A stretch of 40,364 nucleotides of DNA. Origin: Alphaproteobacteria bacterium. GTDB taxonomy: Bacteria > Pseudomonadota > Alphaproteobacteria > Caulobacterales > Aquidulcibacteraceae. The notes under the pieces were generated by a model. The model was not told the DNA's origin, did not search any database, and worked only from the letters and a program-made list of their open reading frames with translations. The stretch is from the NCBI GenBank assembly GCA_027484265.1, contig JAIXTH010000296.1, forward strand, positions 1 through 40,364. Reading direction: 5' to 3'. A program made the position numbers and the translations under genes. Every line of letters starts with the position of its first letter. Position 1 is the first letter of the stretch. Shown piece after piece: positions 7,550-16,664 of the stretch.

Positions 7550-7833
7550 GCGGGGCGGTGAATCCCGAACGCGGCGAGACCGTGCTGCTGGTGGACGGGG
7601 CACCGTTGCGGCTGTGCCTGACCCTGGGTGCGCTCGCCACGCTGGAGGCGGCGTTCGGAGCGGATGCGCTGGAAGAGCGGCTGCGCAAGGTTTCGGCGGA
7701 GGATCTGCTGGTGCTGGTGTCGGCCCTGTCAGGCGATCCGGCGCTGACGCCGCAGGCGCTGGCAGGGCGCGCGATCCACCCGGCCGAAGCCGCCCGCGCG
7801 GTGGCCGAGGCCTTCCGTCTCGCCTTCGCCTGA
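7546..7833 (+). CDS. GTA gp10-like protein (tail assembly chaperone candidate)
   Basis: 95 residues, ATGA-coupled to the tail tube gene. It opens with NPERGETVLLVDGAPLRLCLTLGALATLEAAFGAD, the signature of the 'gene transfer agent family' gp10 proteins related to phage tail assembly chaperones. Its place between the tube and tape measure genes is where such chaperones sit. In many phages the two chaperones are joined by a programmed frameshift. Here the next small gene starts 12 bases after this stop with its own AGGGAGCAGG leader, so two separate products are more likely. Confidence 0.88.
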   Translation: MSGAVNPERGETVLLVDGAPLRLCLTLGALATLEAAFGADALEERLRKVSAEDLLVLVSALSGDPALTPQALAGRAIHPAEAARAVAEAFRLAFA

Positions 7834-7845
7834 GGGAGCAGGCCG

Positions 7846-8043
7846 ATGCGCGCCCACTGGCAGTCCCGTCTGGCCGGCGCCCTCGCGGCGGGGATCCAGC
7901 CTGCCGCCTTCTGGCAGCTGTCGGTGGCCGAGTGGCGCGCGCTGGCGGCCATCGCCGTCGATGCGCGCCTCGACCGCCCGGGCCTTGCAGCCCTCGCCGC
8001 CCGCTTCCCCGACCAACCGGTCAACCAGGGAGAAACGCCATGA
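7846..8043 (+). CDS. GTA gp10.1-like small tail assembly chaperone
   Basis: 65 residues, start ATG 7846 after GGGAGCAGG. The core GIQPAAFWQLSVAEWRAL (from about residue 16) fits the small phage tail assembly chaperone family found in GTA clusters, with the typical G-x-x-P-x-x-F-W-x-L-S-x-x-E-W pattern. The stop overlaps the next start as ATGA. It is easily missed by gene finders because of its length, but pattern, position and coupling all support it. Confidence 0.87.
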   Translation: MRAHWQSRLAGALAAGIQPAAFWQLSVAEWRALAAIAVDARLDRPGLAALAARFPDQPVNQGETP

Positions 8044-8603
8044 GCGACAGTCTTGAATCCGGCCTGACCGAAGCCGCCGACCAGCTGGCCGCCTTCGCCG
8101 ATGGCCCTGCGCGCGACGCCGCCGATGCCATATCCGAGGCCTTCAACAGCACGGGCCGCACCATCGCTTCGGCCCTGGGCCGTGCGGCCCGCTCGGGCGA
8201 GCTGTCGATCAAGGGGCTGGCGGCATCGATCCTCAAGGACCTGTCGGGCCTCGCCATCAACCAGTTCGTCACGGCGCCGCTGCGCGATCTGTTCACCGGC
8301 CTCAGCAAGGGCGTGGTCCAGTCCCTGGGTCTGCCGGGCCTGCCGGGGGTGGGCGGCGCGCGGGCAGGCGGTGGCCCCGTCACGTCCGGAAGCGCCTATC
8401 TGGTTGGCGAGCGCGGACCCGAGCTGTTCGTGCCCAGCGTGACCGGCACTATCCGCCCGCATGGCGATACCGGCGGCCCGCCGCCGGTGACGGTCCATAT
8501 CCACCTTGCCCAGGGGGCAGGCCTCAACGAGGTGCGCCGCTCGTCGGTGCAGGTCGCCGCGGCCCTGGCCAAGGCGGTGCAGCGCGGGAGCCGGGTGCTG
8601 TGA
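8040..8603 (+). CDS. GTA tape measure protein (gp11-like)
   Basis: 187 residues, start ATG 8040 in an ATGA overlap; AGGGAGAAA lies just upstream. The open frame extends back to 7470 but overlaps three genes. The N-terminal part is helical (LTEAADQLAAFADGPARDAADAISEAF), the middle is ISAL/LKDLSGLAINQF-like, and a Gly-rich loop precedes AYLVGERGPELFVP, a hallmark of phage tape measure C-termini. The protein sets tail length; its small size fits the short GTA tail. It ends in a GTGA overlap with the next gene. Confidence 0.92.
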   Translation: MSDSLESGLTEAADQLAAFADGPARDAADAISEAFNSTGRTIASALGRAARSGELSIKGLAASILKDLSGLAINQFVTAPLRDLFTGLSKGVVQSLGLPGLPGVGGARAGGGPVTSGSAYLVGERGPELFVPSVTGTIRPHGDTGGPPPVTVHIHLAQGAGLNEVRRSSVQVAAALAKAVQRGSRVL

Positions 8604-9232
8604 GCGCGTTCCATGACATCCGCCTGCCGCTCAAGCTGGCGCGCGGCGCCGTGGGCGGACCCGAGCGGCAGACCGACGTGGTGGGACTGGCCAATGGCCG
8701 CGAGGTGCGGATCGCCAGCCTGGCGGCCAGCCGTCGCCGGTGGGAGCTGGCTGGGGCCTTGCGCTCGCTGGACGAGCTGGCGCTGCTGACCGCCTTCTTC
8801 GAGGCGCGGCTGGGGCGCCTGCATGCCTTCCGGTTCCGCGACCCCGCCGACCACAAGAGCTGTGCGCCCTCCGCGGTGCCGGGGCCGGGCGACCAGCTGC
8901 TGGGCACCGGCGATGGCAGCCGCACCACCTTTGCCCTGGTCAAGCACTATGGCGATGCCGCCGGCAGCCACGCCCGCCCGATCCGGCTACCGGATCCGTC
9001 CAGTGTGCGCGTGCAGGTTGGACCGGCAGAGCTGGCGGCCAGCGGCTTTTCCGTGTCGGTCCCCGATGGCACAGTCACGCTCGCTACGGCGCCGCATGTG
9101 GGAGCACAGGTGCGGGCGGGGTTCGTGTTCGATGTGCCGGTGCGGTTCGATACCGACCGGCTGGATGTGGCGCTGGATGCTTTCGATGCCGGACGGCTGG
9201 TGTCGGTGCCGCTAGTGGAGGTGGTGCTGTGA
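8600..9232 (+). CDS. GTA distal tail protein (gp12-like, DUF2460)
   Basis: 210 residues, GTG start at 8600 in a GTGA overlap. It starts with FHDIRLPLKLARGAVGGP and continues with ERQTDVVGLANGREVR, SRRRWELAGALRSLDEL and FFEARLGRLHAFRFRDPADHKS, all diagnostic of DUF2460. The C-terminal half ends in FDVPVRFDTDRLDVALDAF, again typical. In RcGTA the equivalent forms the ring at the tail tip below the tube. No oddities seen. Confidence 0.95.
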   Translation: MSAFHDIRLPLKLARGAVGGPERQTDVVGLANGREVRIASLAASRRRWELAGALRSLDELALLTAFFEARLGRLHAFRFRDPADHKSCAPSAVPGPGDQLLGTGDGSRTTFALVKHYGDAAGSHARPIRLPDPSSVRVQVGPAELAASGFSVSVPDGTVTLATAPHVGAQVRAGFVFDVPVRFDTDRLDVALDAFDAGRLVSVPLVEVVL

Positions 9233-10116
9233 GGGCGCTGCCGACGGCTCTGGCCGCGCGCCTCGCGGACGGCGCGGTGACGCTGGCGCGCTGCTGGCGG
9301 CTGGTGCGGCGCGACGGGGTGGAGGTGTGCGCCACCGACCACGACCGCCCGCTCTGTGTGGACGGCCGCACCTATCAGCCCGCCACCGCCCTGGCCGCAG
9401 GCCATGCCGAGCACGAGCCCGGCCGCGACCGCCTGAGCGTCACCGGCGCCCTGGATGTGGCCGGGATCAGCGAGGACGACCTGATCCTGGGGCGCTGGCA
9501 CCACGGGCGGGTCGAGCTGCTGGTGGCCGACTGGCAGGACCCCGCGGTGTTCGTGCGGCTGTGGAGCGGCCGGGTTGGCCACGTGACCCGGCGGGACCGG
9601 GCCTTCGAGCTGGATCTGGAGAACGCCGCTGCGGCGCTGGATGTGCCGGTCGGACGGGTGTTTGCCCGCACCTGCGATGCCGTGCTGGGCGATGCCCGCT
9701 GCGGCGTGGATCTGGACCAGCCGGGCCGCTCGGTCACGGGCACGCTCGACAGTGTGTCCGATGCCCGCACCCTGCTGGTGGCAGCGGCGGGCGGGCCGTG
9801 GCCCGCACTGCCCTGGACCGATTGGGCCGGATCGCAGGTCCAGGTGCAGACCGGGCGGCTGGCGGGGACCGGCTGGCCGGTGCTGGCCGCACGGCTGGAG
9901 GCGGGCGTGATCCGCCTGTCGCTGGCACAGGCGATGCCGCTGCTGCCGGCGCCGGGCGACGCGGTGCGGCTGGTAATCGGCTGCGACCACAGCTTTGCCA
10001 CCTGCCGCGACCGCTTTGCCAACCAGCTGAACTTCCGGGGCTGTCCGCTGATGCCGGGGGACGATGCGGTGCTGTCCGGCCCTGCCGGCTCGGGCAATGA
10101 CGGGGGGCGCCGATGA
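9229..10116 (+). CDS. GTA tail hub protein (gp13-like, DUF2163)
   Basis: 295 residues, GTG start 9229 in a GTGA overlap; the frame upstream of this belongs to the previous gene's shadow. Family signs: CWRLVRRDGVEVCATDHDRPL, the LEVTG-like DRLSVTGALD, and the C-terminal CDHSFATCRDRFANQLNFRGC. Conserved Cys at 149, 158, 252, 259 and 272 form the set expected for the metal (iron-sulfur) site reported in GTA hub proteins; which of them bind is inference. The protein joins the distal tail ring to the baseplate and contacts the peptidase gene product encoded next. Confidence 0.94.
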   Translation: MRALPTALAARLADGAVTLARCWRLVRRDGVEVCATDHDRPLCVDGRTYQPATALAAGHAEHEPGRDRLSVTGALDVAGISEDDLILGRWHHGRVELLVADWQDPAVFVRLWSGRVGHVTRRDRAFELDLENAAAALDVPVGRVFARTCDAVLGDARCGVDLDQPGRSVTGTLDSVSDARTLLVAAAGGPWPALPWTDWAGSQVQVQTGRLAGTGWPVLAARLEAGVIRLSLAQAMPLLPAPGDAVRLVIGCDHSFATCRDRFANQLNFRGCPLMPGDDAVLSGPAGSGNDGGRR

Positions 10117-10538
10117 GTGCCGGTCCCGGTCAGCTGGAGGCCGAGGCCCGGCTCTGGCTCGGCACGCCGTTTGCCGAGGGCGCGGCAGTGCGCGGCGCTG
10201 GCTGCGACTGCATCGGCCTGATGGAGGCTTTGGCGCGCGCCCGCGGCCTGGCGCCGCCACCACGTGGGACTTTGTCGCTGGAAGCGGGGCTGGCGCAGGT
10301 GATGGTGCCGCGCACCGGGCCGCCGCAGCCGGGTGACGTACTGCTGCTGGCGCGCGAGCCCGGCGGGCCGCCGGTCCACGCCGCCCTGCTGACCGCCACC
10401 GGCACCCTGATCCACGCCCACTGGAGCCAGGGCGTGGTGGAGAACCGTTTTGGCGGCTGGTTCCAGGCCCGGCTGGTGGCGGTGTTCGCCTGGCCGGTCC
10501 CACCCGATGAGGAGGGCAAGACCCCATGGCAGCCCTGA
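10113..10538 (+). CDS. GTA cell-wall peptidase (gp14-like, NlpC/P60)
   Basis: 141 residues, ATGA overlap with the hub gene. The NlpC/P60 active-site motif GAGCDCIGL places the nucleophile at Cys33. His89 (PPVHAAL) is the likely base and His101 or His103 (IHAHW) the third residue. It would cut peptidoglycan cross-bridges of the recipient cell during DNA entry from the tail tip. It overlaps the next gene by 13 bases, a slightly longer overlap than the four-base links elsewhere in the operon. Confidence 0.93.
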   Translation: MSAGPGQLEAEARLWLGTPFAEGAAVRGAGCDCIGLMEALARARGLAPPPRGTLSLEAGLAQVMVPRTGPPQPGDVLLLAREPGGPPVHAALLTATGTLIHAHWSQGVVENRFGGWFQARLVAVFAWPVPPDEEGKTPWQP

Positions 10539-13500
10539 TCTTCTCGCAGATCGGCTCGAACCTGTTCGGCACAATCGGTGGATTCATCGGTGCGCTGGCG
10601 GGGGCGCGGATCGATGCCGTGGCGGGCGCAGCCCTGGCGCCCACCCGGGTGATGCCCTCGCGGCTCAAGTCGCTGTCGGTGCAGGCCTCGCAGGAGGGCG
10701 AGCCGATCCAGCTGGTGCATGGCCGGGCGCGGATCACAGGACAGGTGGTGTGGGCCTCCCGCTTCCGCGAGACCAGCACCGCACGGCGCGTGGGTGGCAA
10801 GACCGGCCAGCGGGTGGTGGAGCATCACTACGACATCTCGTTTGCCATCGGCCTGTGCGAGGGCCCGATCCGGGGGATCGGCCGGGTGTGGGCCAATGGC
10901 GATCCGCTGGACCTGTCGGCATTGAACTGGCGGCTGCTGCCGGGCGGACCGGACCAGATGCCCGACCCGCTGATCGAGGCGATCGAGGGGCTCGACCGCG
11001 CGCCTGCCCATAGGGGCCTTGCCACCATCGTGTTCGAGGACTTCCCGCTGGACGGCTTTGGCGACCGGATCCCGCAGCTGTCGTTCGAGGTGTTCACCCA
11101 GACCGCTGGCGGCAGCGAGCCCGGCAGCCTGGAGGCGCTGGCGCGCGGGGTGAACCTGATCCCGGCGTGCGGCGAGTTCGTCTATGCCACCACGCCGGTG
11201 CGCACAGTGCTGCGCCCGGGTCGGGAGCGGGTCGAGAACCTCAATGCCAGCGCCGGGCGCACCGATTTCAGTGTGGCGCTGGACACGTTGCAGCGTGATC
11301 TGCCGGGCGTGGACCATGTGTCGCTGGCGGTGGCCTGGTTCGGCGACGACCTGCGCTGTGGCAACTGTCAGGTGATGCCGCGGGTGGAGGTGCGGGGGAA
11401 GGTCAACCGGCCGCTGGCCTGGGCGGTGGCGGGGCTGACGCGGGCCACGGCGCCGCTGGTCTCCACCGTGGACTGGCGTCCGGCGCTGGGCGGCACGCCA
11501 GCCGATTTCTGTGTGATCGAAGCCCTGCGCGAGCTGAAGCTGCGCGGCTTCAAGGTCACGCTCCATCCGTTCCTCCTGATGGACATCCCGGCTGGCAACA
11601 GCCTGCCCGCACCGACCGGCGGCACCCAGCCGCCCTATCCCTGGCGGGGGCGGATCAGCTGCCATCCCGCACCCGGTCACCCCGGCAGCCCCGCAGGCAC
11701 CGCTGCCGCCGATGCGCAGGTGCAGGCCTTCTTCGGCGCGGCCACGCCTGGCCAGATGACAGTCGGGGCGGGCACGGTGAGCTGGCAGGCCGGTACGCCC
11801 TGGGGCTACCGGCGGTTTGTGCTGCATCTGGCGGGCCTGGCACAGGCCGCAGGCGGCGTGGACGGGTTCCTGCTGGGCTCGGAGCTGTGCGGCCTCACCC
11901 GGGTGCGTGGAGCCGGCGGCCAGTTTCCGGCGGTGGAGGCGCTGCGCACCCTGGCGGGCGAGGTCCGGTCACTGCTGGGGCCTTCCACCGCTTTGTCCTA
12001 TGGCGCGGACTGGACCGAATATGGCGCGCAGGTGCCGGCCGATGATCCGTCGGGTCTGGTGTTTCCGCTCGATCCGCTCTGGGCCGATCCGCTGATCGAC
12101 CATGTCGGCCTCGACTGGTACCCACCGCTCGCCGACCAGCGGCCGGGCGAGGGGCGCCCCACCCGCGCCGCGCTGGCGGCAGGCATGGCCTCGGGCGAGG
12201 CCTATGACTGGTACTATGCCTCCGACGCAGACCGCGCCGCCGGCACGCGCTCGCCAATCCAGGACGGCGGCTATGGCGAGCATTGGGTGTGGCGGCAGAA
12301 GGACCTGCGCGGCTGGTGGCTGAATGCGCATCACCCCCGCACTGGCGGCGTGCGCGCGGCGACGCCGACAGGGTGGCAGCCGGGCATGAAGCCGGTGCGG
12401 CTGATGGAGCTGGGCTTTCCGGCGGTGGACCGGGGCGCCAACCGACCCAGCGCCTTTCCCGATCCCAAGAGCGTGGAGAGCGTTCTGCCGCCCTTCTCAA
12501 CCGGCGCCCGCGACGATGCCGCCCAGCGCACGGCGCTGGAAGCTGCACTGGCCTGGTGGCACGTCCCCGGCAACAATCCGGTCTCGCCCGCCACGGGCGC
12601 ACCGATGCTGGACCCGGCGCACACCCATCTGTGGTGCTGGGACGCCCGTCCCTATCCGCAGTTTCCGGCCCGCACCGACCTGTGGGCCGACGGACCCCAT
12701 GCCGCCACCGGTCACTGGCTGGCCGGGCGGGCCGGGGCGGTGTCGCTGGGCGCGGTGCTGGCAGACATTGCGGGGCGGGCCGGCGTGACGCTGGACGTCA
12801 GCGGGGTGGAGGGCACGCTGGAGGGGCATGTGCTGGCGGGCACCACCCCGGCGCGCGATGCGCTGGCGATCCTGGCCCTGGCGTTCGGCCTCGAGGCCTG
12901 CACCCGCCCCGACGGCACCCCGGCGCTGCGCACCGCGCCCGGGCCGGTGGCGGCGCACCTGCTGTCCGACGCGGCCCTTGCCCGGTCCGGCAGCGGCCCG
13001 GCGACGGTGGCCGAGCATGATCTGGCAGCAGGCCCCGCCGCAGCCCGTGTCGAGACCTGGTCGAGCGAGCGGGCGCTGCAGCCAGCCGCGGCCCTGGCCG
13101 GGCCGGTCAGCGAGGGGCACGGCACCACCGCCCTGGCTGTGCCGATCATCGCCGATGCCGGGCTGGCGCGCACGATCGCCGCGCGCCTGGCAACAGTCGC
13201 AGCGCTGCCGCGCGAGCAGCTCCAGATCACGGTGGGACCCCTGGCAGGCCTGGCCATCGAGCCGGGCGACCGGCTGGCGCTGGCAGACGGGCGCGTCTGG
13301 CGGGTGGAGGCGGTGGAGGGCGCGCTCGCCCCGGCGCTCACGCTGGTGCCTGCGCCGCCGCGCGGCATTGCCCCCATGACCGGCTTTGCCCCCGGCAGCG
13401 TCGAGCCACCGCCAGTCCCGGCAGCGCCGCTGCTGCGGGTGCTCGATCTGCCCGCACCCTTTGTCGAGCCAGCCGATCCACGCCCCCTGCTGGCGGTGGC

Positions 13501-14329
13501 CGCCGATCCCTGGGGTGGCAGTGTGGCCGTACTGGCCAATGGGAGCCCGGCCGCGACCGTGGCGGGGCCGGCGCGGATGGGCGAGCTGGTCACGCCGCTG
13601 CCGGCCACCCGCGCGGGCGTCAGCCTGCCCGGCGCGGTGGAGGTGGGGCTGTGGTCCGGCACTCTTGGCACCGCTGGCGGGATGGCTGCGGTTCTGGACG
13701 GAGCCGGGCAGGTGCTGGACGTGCTGTCCTGGCGCGCGGCAGCTCTGGTGGCGACCCGGCGCTGGCGCCTGGCGGGGGTGTCGCGCGGGCTGGCGGGGGC
13801 GGCTGCACCGCCGGCCATCGCCGCCGGCAGCGACGTGGTGGTGCTGGATCCGGCCCTCGGCAGGGCCGCGCTCGCGCCCGGCCTCGCCGGAAGCTGGATC
13901 AGCTGGCAGGCGCGCGCCAGCGCTGCGGCCTGGCCGGACGATGAAGCAGCGCTGTCCGCCTTGTGGCAGGCTGTGGCGGCCCGGCCCTGGTCGCCGGTGC
14001 ATCTGCGGGCGGTGCGGACCGCGCCCGGTGTCCGGCTGTCGTGGACGCGGCGGGCGCGCGGTGACGGCGATGCCCTCGATCCGCCCGACGTGCCCGCGGC
14101 CTCGGTCAGCCCGCTGTTCCGGCTCGAGATCCAGTCGCAGGCCGGTGCCCCCGTGCGCACCCTCACCACGACAGTGCCCGAGCTGATCTACCCGTCAGCC
14201 GACGAACTGGCTGACTTCGGCGGGGTGCAGAGCCATCTTCAGGTGGCGGTCTGCGAGCTTGGTGACGGGGGCCGCACCGGTGTGGCGGCATCGGCGCTGC
14301 TGGAGGTGCGCGCAGCCGGTCGGATCTGA
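10526..14329 (+). CDS. GTA megatron / tail fibre protein (gp15-like, TIM-barrel)
   Basis: 1267 residues, the last and largest gene of the cluster. The N-terminus has Gly/Ala-rich hydrophobic stretches (IFSQIGSNLFGTIGGFIGALAG), then a phage-tail-3-like section. A glycosidase-like TIM barrel (GTA_TIM) spans roughly residues 400-760, seen in LLGSELCGLTRVRG, DWTEYG, HVGLDWYPPL and KPVRLMELGFPAVDRG. Baseplate-type beta domains (Rcc01698-like) and a C-terminal jelly-roll-like part follow. In RcGTA this protein forms the baseplate and may touch cell-surface glycans. Whether the barrel is an active glycosidase cannot be decided here. The frame is open throughout, arguing for selection on the whole cluster. 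Confidence 0.94.
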   Translation: MAALIFSQIGSNLFGTIGGFIGALAGARIDAVAGAALAPTRVMPSRLKSLSVQASQEGEPIQLVHGRARITGQVVWASRFRETSTARRVGGKTGQRVVEHHYDISFAIGLCEGPIRGIGRVWANGDPLDLSALNWRLLPGGPDQMPDPLIEAIEGLDRAPAHRGLATIVFEDFPLDGFGDRIPQLSFEVFTQTAGGSEPGSLEALARGVNLIPACGEFVYATTPVRTVLRPGRERVENLNASAGRTDFSVALDTLQRDLPGVDHVSLAVAWFGDDLRCGNCQVMPRVEVRGKVNRPLAWAVAGLTRATAPLVSTVDWRPALGGTPADFCVIEALRELKLRGFKVTLHPFLLMDIPAGNSLPAPTGGTQPPYPWRGRISCHPAPGHPGSPAGTAAADAQVQAFFGAATPGQMTVGAGTVSWQAGTPWGYRRFVLHLAGLAQAAGGVDGFLLGSELCGLTRVRGAGGQFPAVEALRTLAGEVRSLLGPSTALSYGADWTEYGAQVPADDPSGLVFPLDPLWADPLIDHVGLDWYPPLADQRPGEGRPTRAALAAGMASGEAYDWYYASDADRAAGTRSPIQDGGYGEHWVWRQKDLRGWWLNAHHPRTGGVRAATPTGWQPGMKPVRLMELGFPAVDRGANRPSAFPDPKSVESVLPPFSTGARDDAAQRTALEAALAWWHVPGNNPVSPATGAPMLDPAHTHLWCWDARPYPQFPARTDLWADGPHAATGHWLAGRAGAVSLGAVLADIAGRAGVTLDVSGVEGTLEGHVLAGTTPARDALAILALAFGLEACTRPDGTPALRTAPGPVAAHLLSDAALARSGSGPATVAEHDLAAGPAAARVETWSSERALQPAAALAGPVSEGHGTTALAVPIIADAGLARTIAARLATVAALPREQLQITVGPLAGLAIEPGDRLALADGRVWRVEAVEGALAPALTLVPAPPRGIAPMTGFAPGSVEPPPVPAAPLLRVLDLPAPFVEPADPRPLLAVAADPWGGSVAVLANGSPAATVAGPARMGELVTPLPATRAGVSLPGAVEVGLWSGTLGTAGGMAAVLDGAGQVLDVLSWRAAALVATRRWRLAGVSRGLAGAAAPPAIAAGSDVVVLDPALGRAALAPGLAGSWISWQARASAAAWPDDEAALSALWQAVAARPWSPVHLRAVRTAPGVRLSWTRRARGDGDALDPPDVPAASVSPLFRLEIQSQAGAPVRTLTTTVPELIYPSADELADFGGVQSHLQVAVCELGDGGRTGVAASALLEVRAAGRI

Positions 14330-14361
14330 TGCGCAACGCGGCAAACCGGGACCTTGCGCAT
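14329..14361. promoter_or_regulatory. 8-bp inverted repeat between the GTA operon and ptsP
   Basis: Perfect arms ATGCGCAA (14329-14336) and TTGCGCAT (14354-14361), 17-base spacer, starting on the last base of the gp15 stop codon. There is no T-run after it, so a rho-independent terminator is unlikely. The spacing of about 2.4 helical turns between arm centres could suit a dimeric regulator, and the site is 45 bases before the ptsP start. Function is inferred from position only. Confidence 0.4.
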
Positions 14362-14405
14362 TCTCCACCATAGCCCCCAGCCGGGAAACCCTCTAGTCTG
14401 GCACC

Positions 14406-16664
14406 ATGGCAGCCGCCCCTCCAGGAACCGCTGGCGCCTCGCGCGCCCTGCTCAAGTCGCTGCGCGACCTGATGGGTTCCGCGCGCGACACGCAGTCGAG
14501 CCTCGACCGCACCGTCACGCTGGTGGGCAACGCGATGGTTGCCGATGTCTGCTCGATCTACCTGCGCCGCACCGACGGCATGCTGGAGCTGTGCGCCACC
14601 GAAGGCCTCAAGCGCGAGGCGGTGCACCGTACCCAGATGAAGCCGCGCGAGGGCCTCGTCGGCCTGGTAGCCGAGCTGGCCGAGCCGGTGGCGCTGTCGG
14701 ATGCGCCGTCGCATCCGCGCTTCTCGTACCGGCCCGAGACCGGGGAGGATCCCTACCAGTCATTCCTGGGGGTGCCGATCCTGCGGTCGGGCCGCCTGAT
14801 CGGCGTGCTGGTGGTGCAGAACCGCAACCCGCTGAACTGGGCCGATGACGACATCGAGGTGCTGCGCACGATCGCGGCCTTCATCGGCGAGCAGGTGCCT
14901 GATGACGGCGCCGGTGGCGCGCTCGCCGGGTTCGAGATCAAACCGACCCAGCCGGTGCGGATGCGCGGCAAGGTGCTGTCGCAGGGCCTGGCCGAAGGCG
15001 TGGCGGTGCTGCACGAGCCGGTGGTGGCCGCCACCCGCATCCTCGCCGAGGACCCGGTGGCCGAGGAACAGCGGCTGCAGACCGGTCTGATCGACCTGCG
15101 GTCCGGGCTGGAACGGCTGCTGACCGGCGACGCCGAGACCCTGGGCGGGGTGCCGTACGAGGTGCTGGAGACGTTCCTGCTGCTCAGCCAGGACCGCGGC
15201 TGGGAGCGGCGGCTGGTGGACGGTGTGCGCGCCGGCCTGACGGCGGAGGCCTCGGTCGAGCAGGTGCGCTCCGAGCACCGGGCGCGCCTTGCCAACGCCA
15301 AGGACAATTACCTGCGCGACCGGCTGCAGGATCTGGAAGAGCTCGACAACCGGCTGCTGCGCCACCTGTCGGGGGCCAGCGCCCCGTCGCTGGCGCCGGG
15401 GGCCGATGCGATCATCGTGGCGCGCGATATCGGCCCCGCCGAACTGCTGGAATATGGCGCCGACCGGATCAAGGCGGTGCTGCTGGAGGAGGGCTCGCCG
15501 TCGGGCCACGCCGCCATCGTGGCGCGCGCCATGCGCCTGCCGATGATCGGCCAGCTGCCGGGTCTGCTCAGCCAGGTCGAGGCCGGTGATCCGGTGATCG
15601 TGGATGCGGGCGAGCACACCGCCTATCTGCGACCCGAGGCCGCCGTGCGCCAGGCCTTCGACACCCGTCTGCGGCTGCAGACCGAGGAGCGTGCGCAGTT
15701 CGCCGCCCAGCGCGACGAGCCCTGCATCACCCGCTGCGGCCAGCGGGTCGGCCTTCTGCTCAATGCCGGGCTGGCGGTTGACATGGAGCAGCTCGATCTA
15801 ACCGGGGCCGACGGCGTGGGCCTGTTCCGCACCGAGTTCCAGTTCATGGTGTCCGACACCATGCCCCGCCTCGAATCCCAGACCGAGCTCTATTCGGCGG
15901 TGATGGCGGCGGCGGCCGGCAGGCCGGTCACGTTCCGCACCCTGGATCTGGGCTCGGACAAGATGGCGGCCTTCATGCCGAAGGAGCGCGAGGAGAACCC
16001 GGCCATGGGCTGGCGGGCTGTCCGGATCGGGCTTGATCGCCCGGCCCTGTCGCGCTACCAGCTGCGGGCTCTGGTGCGGGCCGCGGAAGGCCAGCATCTG
16101 CGGGTGATGTTCCCGCTGGTCACCGTGATCGAGGAGTTCCGCAAGGCCCGGGCCCTGCTGGCGCAGGAGCTGGACTGGGCGCGCAAGCATGGCCGCACCG
16201 GGCCGGTACGGCTGGAAGTCGGCGCCATGGTCGAGGCGCCTGCATTGGCGTGGCAGACCCGCGAGATTGCCGCCGAAGCTGATTTTCTGTCGGTGGGTAC
16301 CAATGATCTACTGCAGTTCTTCTTTGCAGCCGATCGCGGATCGGCCCGGATGGCCGAGCGTTTCGACATCCTGTCGCGCCCGGCCCTGGGCTTCCTGCGG
16401 CACATCCGGACCTCGGCAGGCAGCACACCCATGTCCGTATGCGGAGAGCATGCAGGCCGTCCGGTCGAGGCAATGGCGCTGATTGCACTGGGTTTCGACC
16501 GGCTTTCCATGCCGGCCGGCGGGATCGGACCGGTCAAGCGCATGGCGATGGCCACCGACTTCGACCACCTGCGCCCGCGCCTGGAAGCCTGGCTGGAAGA
16601 CCCTAAGGTGGATATTCGCGCCGCCCTGTGCGCATATGCAACAGAAAACAGCATCGTACTGTAA
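14406..16664 (+). CDS. ptsP: EI-Ntr, phosphoenolpyruvate-protein phosphotransferase with GAF domain
   Basis: First enzyme of the nitrogen-related phosphotransferase system: it passes phosphate from PEP to NPr, then to EIIA-Ntr, and links carbon, nitrogen and envelope control. 752 residues. GAF sensor at about 15-165, then the PEP-utiliser N-domain at about 180-300. The phospho-histidine loop EEGSPSGHAAIVARAMRLP gives His368. The PEP-binding TIM barrel runs from about 430, with FRTLDLGSDKM, GTNDLLQFFFAADR and the catalytic Cys679 in SVCGEHAG. The start ATG 14406 has no strong Shine-Dalgarno. The gene lies 76 bases downstream of the GTA operon on the same strand, so read-through is possible. 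Confidence 0.95.
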   Translation: MAAAPPGTAGASRALLKSLRDLMGSARDTQSSLDRTVTLVGNAMVADVCSIYLRRTDGMLELCATEGLKREAVHRTQMKPREGLVGLVAELAEPVALSDAPSHPRFSYRPETGEDPYQSFLGVPILRSGRLIGVLVVQNRNPLNWADDDIEVLRTIAAFIGEQVPDDGAGGALAGFEIKPTQPVRMRGKVLSQGLAEGVAVLHEPVVAATRILAEDPVAEEQRLQTGLIDLRSGLERLLTGDAETLGGVPYEVLETFLLLSQDRGWERRLVDGVRAGLTAEASVEQVRSEHRARLANAKDNYLRDRLQDLEELDNRLLRHLSGASAPSLAPGADAIIVARDIGPAELLEYGADRIKAVLLEEGSPSGHAAIVARAMRLPMIGQLPGLLSQVEAGDPVIVDAGEHTAYLRPEAAVRQAFDTRLRLQTEERAQFAAQRDEPCITRCGQRVGLLLNAGLAVDMEQLDLTGADGVGLFRTEFQFMVSDTMPRLESQTELYSAVMAAAAGRPVTFRTLDLGSDKMAAFMPKEREENPAMGWRAVRIGLDRPALSRYQLRALVRAAEGQHLRVMFPLVTVIEEFRKARALLAQELDWARKHGRTGPVRLEVGAMVEAPALAWQTREIAAEADFLSVGTNDLLQFFFAADRGSARMAERFDILSRPALGFLRHIRTSAGSTPMSVCGEHAGRPVEAMALIALGFDRLSMPAGGIGPVKRMAMATDFDHLRPRLEAWLEDPKVDIRAALCAYATENSIVL

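Noticed and set aside
7546-8043. Programmed frameshift joining the two tail chaperone genes
   Set aside because: The second gene has its own start and Shine-Dalgarno 12 bases after the first stop, and no slippery run was seen at the first gene's end.
1660-14329. Reading the cluster as an ordinary prophage
   Set aside because: No integrase, repressor, replication, lysis or attachment sites in the window, and the gene set and order match GTA, not a temperate phage.
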